From positions 1-64,000 of the forward strand of contig JARGPH010000031.1 of NCBI GenBank assembly GCA_029213065.1: a stretch of 64,000 bases of DNA, in the 5' to 3' direction. Positions 16,408 through 24,756 of this stretch are shown piece after piece; within the stretch, counting starts at the first letter, position 1; every line of letters begins with the position of its first letter. A program made the translations under genes and the position numbers. Source of the stretch: Verrucomicrobiales bacterium (GTDB taxonomy: Bacteria; Verrucomicrobiota; Verrucomicrobiia; Verrucomicrobiales; DEV007). Below the pieces are notes generated by a model. The model had not been told where the DNA came from. It made no database searches and saw only the letters and a program-made list of their open reading frames with translations.

Positions 16408-17001
16408 TCACTTCTCGGGATGATAGCGGTAATGACCGACGACCTCCCACTGCCCGATTCCGCGCTCTTTGACGGGTCCACTGCCGATATTGTGGACAAA
16501 TTCGTCCTTACCAGTGACAACTCCGATGTGCCAGAGACCGTTTCCGGTGAGATCCCAGGCGACGAGATCTCCGGGGAGGTAGCCGGTTTGCCCGCCCTCA
16601 GCCACTTCGGCTCCTTTGCGTTTGAAAAAGCGCTGCAGATTGGGAACCCGTCGATGATCAATATTTTTATCAGGACGCGTCAGCCCCCAGTTTTTGGGAT
16701 AAGAGGAAAAGTTATACTTCATGTCCTCGTGAAGCCGCTTCTGCAGATCAATCCCGAGAGCGCGGTAGCTGCGCACGATTACATCGGAGCAGACACCTGT
16801 GTCGGCGGGAACGTCTCCATTCGGATAGTCAATCACCACGTAGGCGGGATCATAGCGGACGCTCTGTGTGGTTCGGAAATTGGCAGCCTCAACGAGTCGA
16901 CCGGCAAATGTCTCCGGCGACGCAATCGCTCTCGAATCCTGCGCTGAAAGCATTTCAGCAAGAACCCAGACTCCAAATAAAACTAACGAAAAATACTTCA
17001 T
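16408..17001 (-). CDS. Exported DUF1287 protein
   Basis: 197 residues from the ATG at 17001, preceded by a good ribosome site (GAGGGAG about 4 bases upstream); the ATG at 17040 is in frame but lacks one. A signal peptide (MKYFSLVLFGVWVLAEMLSA) is followed by the DUF1287 pattern: 'YDPAYVVIDYPNGDVPADTGVCSDVIVRSYRALG' (quoted across the conserved 'DYPNGD' and 'GVCSDVI' cores), 'PDKNIDHRRVPNLQRFF', 'YLPGDLVAWDLTGNGLWHIGVV' and 'HNIGSG'. The conserved Cys and late His recall an NlpC/P60-like papain fold, so a cell-wall role is possible. The function of the family is unknown. Confidence 0.88.
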   Translation of the reverse strand: MKYFSLVLFGVWVLAEMLSAQDSRAIASPETFAGRLVEAANFRTTQSVRYDPAYVVIDYPNGDVPADTGVCSDVIVRSYRALGIDLQKRLHEDMKYNFSSYPKNWGLTRPDKNIDHRRVPNLQRFFKRKGAEVAEGGQTGYLPGDLVAWDLTGNGLWHIGVVTGKDEFVHNIGSGPVKERGIGQWEVVGHYRYHPEK

Positions 17002-17071
17002 CGCTCCCTCTTTACGTAGAGACGAGCGAATCTCTTTCAAATGACATTAATTTAACAAAAATAAGCCGACC

Positions 17072-17111
17072 CAACAGGGTTGAGTGCTCGACCTAACCCT
17101 GTCTGACAGGG
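17072..17111. other. Structured element with two mutually exclusive hairpins
   Basis: CAGGGTT at 17075-17081 can pair with AACCCTG at 17095-17101, or CCCTGTC at 17097-17103 can pair with GACAGGG at 17105-17111. The two hairpins share bases 17097-17101, so only one can form. It lies upstream of the DUF1287 gene (minus) and after the end of the DUF389 gene (minus). The 14-mer CAACAGGGTTGAGT at 17072-17085 recurs exactly at 43048-43061. Function unknown; a leader or terminator switch is possible. Confidence 0.45.
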
Positions 17112-17160
17112 CCGGACCTTGCTGCTGAGGGGCTGCCGGGACGATTGAGGTCAATCTCCC

Positions 17161-18984
17161 CTAGGGTTGCGCGCGGGAAACGAGAGCGGTTGTGACACGG
17201 ACGGTGGCTTTTCGTCCCGGGGTTCCTTCCCGAACCCGTTTTGCGAGATTTTCGACAAACTGGTCGGGCACGGCCCGGGTAATCTCAATCGCGTAGGTAA
17301 CCTGGAGATTTCCGTCCTGATCTTTTCCAAGCGACATCTGTGAACGCTCAATCTCGAAACCTTCCGCTTCCGCCTCCTCTTCGAGCGCTGCCTTGGCGAC
17401 CGCGGCGATTCCGGGTTCATTGGAAATCGTTTTTCCCGCTTGAGAGAGCAACACGGTTCCGAGAGGGACCATCAGGATCGCCAGCAAAATGAGGAGAAGG
17501 ACGATGGATCGACGCGCCCAGAGCTTCCCCGCTTTAATCTGTCCGCGGAGACCACTGGCGAAAAACGCCGCAGCAGCGGAGAGAATAATCGCGACGACAT
17601 TGGTCCCGAAGAGGAGAGCGGCGCCCTTGGCATTGAGCCATTCCCCGAGACTGAGCGAAATCCCCACGGTGGCGATTGGAGGCACCAGTGCTGCGGCGAT
17701 CGCAACCCCTGCGAGCGCCGACGACAACCCGGGACGGGCCACGCAGTAACTCGCTGCCAGCCCCGAGAGAGCGGCGACTCCACAATCGAGCAAATTGGGG
17801 TTTCCGCGCGCGAGCAGCTCAGCGGTGAGTCCTGCTGACGGCGAAATGAGGCCGGCGAGCAATCCAACAACGAGGGCCGCGAAAAAGCCGAGAACGATGG
17901 ACTTGAGACATTCCCGCATCATCGGGAGGTTTCCCTGCACGAGGGCGAGTCCGCTCCCCAGCAAGGGGGTCATGAGAGGGGCAACTAGCATCGCTCCGAT
18001 GACAACGGCGGGGCTGTTCTGCAGCAATCCCAGCGAAGCGATCCCCGTCGCCAGAAGCATGAGAGCCATGAAGTCAAAACTCCAGCGCGACTGCGTTTGA
18101 AGCCGCTCAAAAAGCGTGATGCGATCATCCCGTTCCAACTGCGGGACCCGCAGGGAAAAGAACCTTTCCACAAAGTCTCGAATGCGATGCCCCATTGAAT
18201 GACGCTTCCGAATCACCGCAATCGTCGCAGCGTTATCGCCATCGAGGAGCCCGGGTGGAAGCGCTCCGAAAAGTTTTCTCTTCACGGAAACGCTGTTGGA
18301 AGCGCCGATGAGAATGAGATCGTAGTCGCTCCCTTGAACCGCCTCGGCAATCCCCTTCCCGACCCCGTTGGCCACGATCACTTCGGGATGGACTTCGCAA
18401 TCCCGGTTGTTCACCCCAGCACTGGAAATCACCTTGGCTAAAATCCGGTGTCCAACGGCCTGACCATCATCTTCACCGATGTCGGGAGCGATGTAGAGCG
18501 GGGTGACACTGCCGAAAAATCGACTCGCAATCCGGCTCGCCTTTTTCAGGGCAACCCGCGAATGAGGTCCACCCGCGGAGGGAACGAGAACCCGGTCGCA
18601 TTCATCGAGAATCTGATTTCCAAGGCGGAGGAGAATCGAATCGCAGACCGCGCGGTCGTAGATGCGCCGGTTCAGCTCGCGCGCGCCCGGATCAACGCCC
18701 GCATCGCGATTCTGACCGAAGATCGCGAGAGTGATGAACGGCCGCCTCAATTGATCGAGAATCGCCTCTTCATCACGAACATCAAGTGCAATGAACTCCC
18801 TTTCGGGAACGACCTGATGCTTTTCCTCCCAGCGATCGATAATGGATTTGAGCTCCGCCTCCTCGACGGCTTCCGGATGAAGAATGATCAATCGCTCGTC
18901 GCCATCCGCGAGCGCGAAAAGCATGCTCCAGCGGACGAGGCCCTCGGCTTCCTCCGATGAATGAATCAAGGTGGCGACAGCCAT
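17161..18984 (-). CDS. DUF389 multi-pass membrane protein with N-terminal Usp-like region
   Basis: 607 residues. Residues 1-280 resemble stress-protein/Usp folds in tandem, the second with 'RVLVPSAGGPHSRVALKKASRIA' like beginnings and 'DYDLILIGAS'. Residues about 300-490 hold the DUF389 membrane domain: 'SPAVVIGAMLVAPLMTPLLGSGLALVQGN' region, then several further hydrophobic segments, ending near residue 530. About 75 soluble residues close the protein. The domain is found in many bacteria without a known transport substrate; the Usp-like part suggests nucleotide-linked control. Downstream on the same strand is the DUF1287 gene, 159 bp away. Confidence 0.85.
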   Translation of the reverse strand: MAVATLIHSSEEAEGLVRWSMLFALADGDERLIILHPEAVEEAELKSIIDRWEEKHQVVPEREFIALDVRDEEAILDQLRRPFITLAIFGQNRDAGVDPGARELNRRIYDRAVCDSILLRLGNQILDECDRVLVPSAGGPHSRVALKKASRIASRFFGSVTPLYIAPDIGEDDGQAVGHRILAKVISSAGVNNRDCEVHPEVIVANGVGKGIAEAVQGSDYDLILIGASNSVSVKRKLFGALPPGLLDGDNAATIAVIRKRHSMGHRIRDFVERFFSLRVPQLERDDRITLFERLQTQSRWSFDFMALMLLATGIASLGLLQNSPAVVIGAMLVAPLMTPLLGSGLALVQGNLPMMRECLKSIVLGFFAALVVGLLAGLISPSAGLTAELLARGNPNLLDCGVAALSGLAASYCVARPGLSSALAGVAIAAALVPPIATVGISLSLGEWLNAKGAALLFGTNVVAIILSAAAAFFASGLRGQIKAGKLWARRSIVLLLILLAILMVPLGTVLLSQAGKTISNEPGIAAVAKAALEEEAEAEGFEIERSQMSLGKDQDGNLQVTYAIEITRAVPDQFVENLAKRVREGTPGRKATVRVTTALVSRAQP

Positions 18985-19005
18985 AATTCCCGGTGGGGAG
19001 CCCGA

Positions 19006-19875
19006 CTACTTAAGCTTCACCGTGATCTCCTCAGACAGTTCCACTGTCATCGCTTCGATCTCTTTGAAGAGCTCTTTCACTTTTTCCGGAGTGACCATAT
19101 CGGGATCTTCGACTGAAGCATCGAGGAAGGCTCCGAAATCCGGGTCCTGCATCACTTTGGGAATATCGGCGTCGGAAAGAATAATCAGATTTCCGGAAAC
19201 GTGGGTCGCATCCGTTTCAACAATACCGTCTTCGGCCCGGACAAAGAAGCCCGCTCGCATTCCCTGAGCCATTCCAGCGCTCATATTCATCGCCTGAGAC
19301 GGTGCCATATTCATTGCCTTGGCCTGATCCAGCTTTTCCTGGTCAATCATACTCCCCATCCCCGCTTTGGCGAAAGTGGAGTAAATCGTCAAGGTATCGT
19401 CCTTCAAATCGAAAGTGAGCTTCCCTCCCTTTTCCGCATCGATATCCTCGCCTGAAGCCTCGACGAATTCCTTCGCCTTTCCGGGAACCGAATTTTGATC
19501 GATCTGAATTTTCGTCACGTCATCGAATTCGTAGATCACGGTGTAGCCCTCCCACCCTTCGTCATCTTTCCCGGGTTCATGTTTGGCGTAGCGAACGCCT
19601 TCGCCGAAATGGAAGGCATCCGCCACCAGTGTTTCTTTGTCAGGCTTGGCCATGTCGGCGATCATCCCGAGATTGCCGGCCGGACCGGCTCCTCCCTGCG
19701 CCTGCATCCCCGAAAGCTGATCGATCATCGCCAGCATCTGAGGAGAAAAATAATAGCGGGAAATGATAGTCCCCGTCCCGTCCTTCTTCACACTGACAAC
19801 GGTGGAGGTGCGCATGCACGACGTCGTCAGCAGTAGGCACACTACAGAAAGCAGATATATAAATTTCTTTCTCAT
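19006..19875 (-). CDS. Putative lipoprotein of unknown function
   Basis: 289 residues. The N-terminus (MRKKFIYLLSVVCLLLTTSC) is a lipoprotein signal with lipobox Cys20, so the mature protein should be anchored to a membrane by lipid. The remainder has beta strands ('TVVSVKKDGTGTIISRYYFS', 'GYTVIYEFDDVTKIQID', 'KLTFDLKDDTLTIYST'), a Met/Ala-rich helical stretch (about residues 178-205) and an acidic C-terminal helix. The pattern resembles beta-rich envelope lipoproteins whose first strands follow the lipidated Cys, but I recognise no family. It precedes DUF389 by 21 bp on the same strand and is probably co-transcribed. Confidence 0.7.
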   Translation of the reverse strand: MRKKFIYLLSVVCLLLTTSCMRTSTVVSVKKDGTGTIISRYYFSPQMLAMIDQLSGMQAQGGAGPAGNLGMIADMAKPDKETLVADAFHFGEGVRYAKHEPGKDDEGWEGYTVIYEFDDVTKIQIDQNSVPGKAKEFVEASGEDIDAEKGGKLTFDLKDDTLTIYSTFAKAGMGSMIDQEKLDQAKAMNMAPSQAMNMSAGMAQGMRAGFFVRAEDGIVETDATHVSGNLIILSDADIPKVMQDPDFGAFLDASVEDPDMVTPEKVKELFKEIEAMTVELSEEITVKLK

Positions 19876-19946
19876 AGGTTCATATCCTAAACCTGAGAGG
19901 AAACAACTGGCAAGCGCTGAGACGCCCCGAAAATGCTATACTTCAA

Positions 19947-22289
19947 CTAGCGGCGTTTCCGCTTGAAGATCTTTTCAAAGAAACCGCCACCGTTTGATCG
20001 TGGCCGTCCCTGCACTTCCGTCGGCTGGGGCACCACTTCCTGGATCACTCCCTCCGCCGCCGCATTGGACGAACGGAAGATAGATTTAATCGGCTCACGG
20101 TAGGAATAGTCTTCAACACCTGACTCCTCGACTTCGCCTTTCAGCTCGTTGGAGCGCTCGCGAACCTTGTTGTAATTTTCCTCGGTGAGATATTCTTCAA
20201 GAAACGCTCCGACAACAGGGGCGGCGTTTTTACCGCCTCCAACGCTTTCACCGGGATCCCCTTCGTAAATCACCGCGAAAGAGTAGACCGGAAATTTCGA
20301 AGGAAAGTAGCCGGCAAACCACGCGATATTCTGCTTCTGAGCAGGTTTCCACTGACCTGTTCCCGTTTTGCCTGAGACAGTGATTTTGTGATAAGCCGCT
20401 TTCCCGGTTCCGTTTCCGGCGTTGACGACGTCATACATGCCGCGCTGCACCGCCTTGAGATTGTAGGAATCGACATTCAGATTATTCGCAACATCGACGG
20501 GATAAGTCCGCTCGATCTCGTGATTCAAATCCTGAATCTGCAAGACAAGCCGGGGTTTCAAAACCTGATCGCCATTTCCAACCGCTGCCATCATCCGGGC
20601 CACCTGAAGCGGAGTCGTCTCCACTTTGCCCTGACCGATACTCATGACGGCCTCGTCGCCATCAGACATCATGTGACCATACTGATCGAGCCACCAGCGG
20701 TTGTTCGGAACGAAACCCTCTGCCTCGTTCAGCGGAATTCCGGTTTTCTCCCCAAGCCCCAGTCGACTTGCCATATAACTCATTGAATCACCACCGGCAC
20801 TGATCGCGACTTCATAAAACCAGGTGTTACAGGAACGGGTCAAAGCGCCGACGACGTTCATGGAGCCCTCCCCCTTGGAGTTCCAGTTACGCATTGTCAG
20901 GTTACTGATCGTCCACGATGAAGGGCATGGATAGACATCGTGGGGTGAGATGTAACCACTCTCGAGAAAGCCTAGGGCGGTTGCCACTTTGAAAGTCGAA
21001 GCGGGAGGGTATCCCGCGCGGAAAGCACGTGGAAAGAGCGGTTTGGCCGGGTCTTCAATCAGTGCAGTATAGTTTTCCTGACTGATCGCGGGAATGAAAA
21101 CATTGGGATCAAACTGCGGGAAGCTCGCCATCGCCATGACATCCCCGTTTCGAACATCCATGATCACCATGGCACCGCGCTTCACTTTCTCCGAAAGGAG
21201 CTTTTCGCACAGGCGCTGCATCTCCAGGTCAATTGAAGTAACGACGTTGTATCCCGGTCTGGGACGGGAAAGGACATCCTCTTTCACCTTGGTTCCGTCA
21301 GCCTCAAAGAGGACATTGATTCGCCCCGGTGTTCCCCGGAGATCCGGATCGAACGCTTTTTCCAAACCGTCGACGCCTTCCCCTTCACCCCACAAAGGCT
21401 CCCCGTTCACGATCTCCCCGCGGGGGTTCGGGGGACGTTTCCCTACGTAACCAATCACGTGCGATAGCGCCTCGGCTTGCGGGTAATGCCGCATGTAAAC
21501 GGGATGGAGCATGAGCCCCTCCATTTTTTGACGGCGTAACTCATCCACCTCTTCTGCACTGAGAACGGAAGAAAAACGCAAGGGCACCCAGCGACGATTT
21601 CGATAATGCTCGACGGCCCGTTTGTCCGACATATCCCAGGTCGCACCGAGAATGTTGTTCACATGCAAAACGCGCTCACCCGCATAACGCGCAATCTCTT
21701 CATCTTTCACTTCGGAACCGAGGAAAGGGAACGAAATCGCCGCGTAATGCACCACTTTGCTCTGCGCGAGCGGGTAACCGTTTCTATCCAGAATCTGTCC
21801 CCTCGGAGCAGGAATCTTAAAAGTAAATGTCCTCGCTTCAGTCCGCGTCAACACGGACGACCCCAGCTGTCCCGATCGAGTCGGGCTGGACTTCGCTCTG
21901 AGATCCTGTGCCGTCGTCGGTCTTCCCGAAACAGGAACGTTTTTAAACAATTCGATAATCGACTCGGTCCGCGCCACCTTCTCCTCCAGATCCGCTTCCA
22001 CCTCGATCTTCACTTCCGTGGCCTCAGGCTTACTTTCCATGAGCTCAGCGGGGATCTCCACTGCCTCAACTTCTTCAGCAACGACCGGCTGGGCAATCGC
22101 GGCCCCGTCTTCGAACCGGGGAATCGCCACGGAATCAGGTTGCGCCGGTGCCTCCTCCATTTCAACCACTCCCTCAAGCACGAAACCGCTGTCAGCTTCC
22201 TGCGCCTGCGCCGTTGAAAGAAAAAGAGCGACAACTGCGACGGCAGCGGCCGGGAAAAGTGTTTTGAAAGCGTTCTGGAAAACGTTCAT
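19947..22289 (-). CDS. mrdA: Penicillin-binding protein 2 (class B transpeptidase)
   Basis: 780 residues from the ATG at 22289; a GTG at 22328 would add 13 residues. A membrane anchor lies at about 10-30 and ends in AQAQ, so it could also be a cleavable signal. An acidic linker of about 100 residues (Glu/Ala/Val) follows, longer than usual. The dimerisation domain begins near 'PAPRGQILDRNGYPLAQS'. Transpeptidase motifs are all present: S431-T-F-K, S486-C-N and K641-T-G. It cross-links peptidoglycan for side-wall growth, normally with RodA and MreB, but none of those genes is adjacent. It is followed 71 bp downstream by the lipoprotein gene on the same strand. Confidence 0.88.
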   Translation of the reverse strand: MNVFQNAFKTLFPAAAVAVVALFLSTAQAQEADSGFVLEGVVEMEEAPAQPDSVAIPRFEDGAAIAQPVVAEEVEAVEIPAELMESKPEATEVKIEVEADLEEKVARTESIIELFKNVPVSGRPTTAQDLRAKSSPTRSGQLGSSVLTRTEARTFTFKIPAPRGQILDRNGYPLAQSKVVHYAAISFPFLGSEVKDEEIARYAGERVLHVNNILGATWDMSDKRAVEHYRNRRWVPLRFSSVLSAEEVDELRRQKMEGLMLHPVYMRHYPQAEALSHVIGYVGKRPPNPRGEIVNGEPLWGEGEGVDGLEKAFDPDLRGTPGRINVLFEADGTKVKEDVLSRPRPGYNVVTSIDLEMQRLCEKLLSEKVKRGAMVIMDVRNGDVMAMASFPQFDPNVFIPAISQENYTALIEDPAKPLFPRAFRAGYPPASTFKVATALGFLESGYISPHDVYPCPSSWTISNLTMRNWNSKGEGSMNVVGALTRSCNTWFYEVAISAGGDSMSYMASRLGLGEKTGIPLNEAEGFVPNNRWWLDQYGHMMSDGDEAVMSIGQGKVETTPLQVARMMAAVGNGDQVLKPRLVLQIQDLNHEIERTYPVDVANNLNVDSYNLKAVQRGMYDVVNAGNGTGKAAYHKITVSGKTGTGQWKPAQKQNIAWFAGYFPSKFPVYSFAVIYEGDPGESVGGGKNAAPVVGAFLEEYLTEENYNKVRERSNELKGEVEESGVEDYSYREPIKSIFRSSNAAAEGVIQEVVPQPTEVQGRPRSNGGGFFEKIFKRKRR

Positions 22290-22367
22290 GAGGGAAAAAG
22301 AAAAGAAGAGACTTCGCAAGTTTAGCACGAAAAAGCCCCCCGATACACTGCGAATACGCAGGGTTTC

Positions 22368-23966
22368 TTAATGACTTTTCAAAAAATGTACGATTTCCGT
22401 GGCGAGCTTGGCGGTAATCCCCGTCACTTCCGCGATTTCGTCTGCGGAAACCTTTCTCATCCGGCTCACTGAACCGAATTTTTCAAGCAGTCGCTCTTTT
22501 CTCGCCCGGCTGATCCCGGGACAATCATCAAGGATACTTTCCTCGACGCGTCGCTTCATCAGAATCTGGTGATACCCGTTGGCAACGCGGTGGGATTCAT
22601 CGCGGATGCGTTGGAGGAGCTTCAAAGCCCCCGTCGAATGGGGAATGACCAGCGGCTCGGGGTTATCTGGTCGGAAGACCTCCTCCCGCTGCTTCGCGAG
22701 CCCGATCACAGGTAGATCATGCAGCCCGAGCCGGTTCAGCTCTTTCACCGCCATGCTGAGCTGTCCCTTTCCTCCGTCGACAATAACGAGGTCCGGGAGA
22801 CGCACGAAGGGCTTTCGCTTTTTCCCGTCTTCAAATTTTCCCGCCTCCTCATCGGCCTCAATCCGCCGCATCGCCTCAAGCGGGCTCTCCTGGTTCGCAT
22901 CCGCGACCTCATCCCCGACATGCTCGCGAGCCTCGAGAAGGATGCGCGAATAACGACGGCGCACCACCTCGGCCATGCTCGCAAAGTCATCCTGCCCTTT
23001 CACCGTCTTGATTCGATAGCGACGGTAATTGCTGTTGTCGGAAACCCCGTTTTTGAAGCGAACCATCGAGGCCACGATGTGATTCGAGGAGATATTCGAA
23101 ATATCGAAGCATTCCATCACCGTGGGGGCACGGTCGAGCTGGAGGTATTCCTGAAGCTCTTTGACGTCCTCCTCGGGATTGATCGCCTTTCCCGGAACGC
23201 CGCGTTTCCGGAACTGACGGGTCGGCCGGAGCGTTTTTTTCAAATTGTCGACCATGTCGCGCAACTCAGCGGCCCGCTCAAAATCGAGCGACGCCGCAGC
23301 CTCCGCCATGTCCTCCTCGATCGAGACAATGAGATCTTTGGAATGCCCCTTTAGAAAGTCACAGGCCTGATCCACCTTCGCCATGTAATCCTCGCGGGTG
23401 ATCCGCCCGATGCAGGGAGCGGTGCAGTTCTTGATGACATCGTCGTGGCAGTGCTGGTAATCCTTCTCGCCCGGCTTCATGGGGCGGCAATTGCGAAGCC
23501 CGAACTCGCGATTCATCCACGAAATCGTCTGCCGAAGCGCTCCGGAATGCGCAAAAGGGCCGAAGTAGCGGGCTCCATCGTCCTTTTTAAGCCTGGTGAG
23601 CTGAAATTTCGGCCACGGTTCCTCGGGGTGCATTTTGACGAGCAGGAACCGTTTATCATCCCGGAAGGCGATGTTGTATTTCGGCCGGTATTCCTTGATC
23701 AGCTTGCCCTCAAGGAGCAATGCCTCAGGTTCATTGCGCACTTCGTGAATGTCAAAATCCCAAATACTTTGAATGAGAGCACGCGTCTTGTGCTCTGCCA
23801 TTCGCTGCCTCGAGGGGGTAAAATACGAAGCGAGGCGTTTTCGCAGATCCCGCGCTTTTCCCACATAAATGACACTGCCAAGCCGATCCCGGTGAATGTA
23901 GACCCCGGGCTTATGGGGCACTTCACGGAGCTTTTTCTGAAGATCGGGTTTTGCGTCGCTGGGCAC
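22368..23966 (-). CDS. uvrC: Excinuclease ABC subunit C
   Basis: 532 residues, shorter than the roughly 610 of E. coli. Domains in order: GIY-YIG nuclease at about 15-95 ('PGVYIHRDRLGSVIYVGKA'), the Cys-containing 'CTAPCIGRITREDY' segment, a UVR UvrB-binding helix pair at about 200-235 ('DFERAAELRDMV'), the RNase H-like endonuclease ('MECFDISNISSNHIVASMV', 'LPDLVIVDGGKGQLS', 'PHSTGALKLLQRIRDESHR') and a C-terminal helix-hairpin-helix pair from about 475. It makes both cuts in nucleotide-excision repair. The gap to mrdA is 78 bp on the same strand. No LexA-like palindrome is visible upstream. Confidence 0.95.
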   Translation of the reverse strand: MPSDAKPDLQKKLREVPHKPGVYIHRDRLGSVIYVGKARDLRKRLASYFTPSRQRMAEHKTRALIQSIWDFDIHEVRNEPEALLLEGKLIKEYRPKYNIAFRDDKRFLLVKMHPEEPWPKFQLTRLKKDDGARYFGPFAHSGALRQTISWMNREFGLRNCRPMKPGEKDYQHCHDDVIKNCTAPCIGRITREDYMAKVDQACDFLKGHSKDLIVSIEEDMAEAAASLDFERAAELRDMVDNLKKTLRPTRQFRKRGVPGKAINPEEDVKELQEYLQLDRAPTVMECFDISNISSNHIVASMVRFKNGVSDNSNYRRYRIKTVKGQDDFASMAEVVRRRYSRILLEAREHVGDEVADANQESPLEAMRRIEADEEAGKFEDGKKRKPFVRLPDLVIVDGGKGQLSMAVKELNRLGLHDLPVIGLAKQREEVFRPDNPEPLVIPHSTGALKLLQRIRDESHRVANGYHQILMKRRVEESILDDCPGISRARKERLLEKFGSVSRMRKVSADEIAEVTGITAKLATEIVHFLKSH

Positions 23967-24021
23967 GAAAGATTATACGCCTGTGATCCTGAAAAAGAAA
24001 GATCCCCGGCGGATCGAAGGT

Positions 24022-24594
24022 TCACTCCTTGATATCCATGGGAAAACCGATCACGAGCCCGGCGACACGCTCTTCCAGCGAAGTCCGGTTGCGCACATGG
24101 CACTTGAGGCACTGATTGTGAATTTTAATTGCCCCCGCAAACCGAAATTGAGTCCCCTCGACCGCCTCGTATTCCTGCGCCCCTTTTTCGAGAGCCTTTG
24201 CAGCGGCCTCTTCAAAGCGGTCTTTGGGCCGGTGATCAACCCCCTGCATCGCATTGACACCAAGCCAGCGAATGTCGACATCCCAGGATCTCGACATCTC
24301 AGCAAAGACATCGTCCAGCGATTGCGAAGGCAGAGCAAGCGCCTCATCGTCCCCGTCCCCGAAGAAATCACGGTGCATCACCTGAAGCGATCCGTGTATC
24401 AATTCATTCATCCAGCGGGCGCGACCACGGGCCTCCTCGACCGTTTTCGGAAGGTTTTTTACGATCTTTTCCTCCGATTCTTTATCCACCTCCTCAGCGA
24501 TGAGCCGTGAATACAAAGTCACCGTGCCCAGCACAACCAACAGCATGCCCGGGAAGATCCACCGCCCCGGAAATTGAACGTCTAAATGTTTCAT
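24022..24594 (-). CDS. DUF3365 (Tll0287-like) haem-binding sensor-type protein
   Basis: 190 residues. One membrane anchor (about 13-30) is followed by a helical domain that ends with a CLKCH haem site (C162, C165, H166) and 'GLVIGFPMD'. This is the Tll0287-like/DUF3365 pattern ('RWLGVNAMQGVDHRPKDRFEEAA', 'QFRFAGAIKIHNQCLKCH'). Family members bind haem c and are seen alone or fused to signalling domains, so redox sensing or electron transfer in the periplasm is likely. It is divergent from the DUF1549/1553 cytochrome gene; 162 AT-rich bases separate them. Confidence 0.83.
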   Translation of the reverse strand: MKHLDVQFPGRWIFPGMLLVVLGTVTLYSRLIAEEVDKESEEKIVKNLPKTVEEARGRARWMNELIHGSLQVMHRDFFGDGDDEALALPSQSLDDVFAEMSRSWDVDIRWLGVNAMQGVDHRPKDRFEEAAAKALEKGAQEYEAVEGTQFRFAGAIKIHNQCLKCHVRNRTSLEERVAGLVIGFPMDIKE

Positions 24595-24756
24595 TTCGAA
24601 AAAAGAGTAAAGTTACATTTTGAATATACCTTAAAAACTCTCTGCAAAATTCTGAGATTTTCAACCGCCATTCGTATCGCAGGTGCGTGAAACGAATCTA
24701 TCTTACGCAACGTATTTACGGATTTTTGAATCAACCTAAATGCGCTACGCTGTCCT

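Noticed and set aside
17068-17165. Possible small SRP RNA (CAGGGCCGGA and CTGCCGGGA words recall 4.5S RNA)
   Set aside because: After CCGGA the sequence reads CCTTGCTGC, so the GGAA tetraloop stem and AGCAGC side of domain IV cannot form.
21606-22217. 203-residue open frame opposite mrdA
   Set aside because: Antisense shadow, Arg/His/Leu-rich, no ribosome site.
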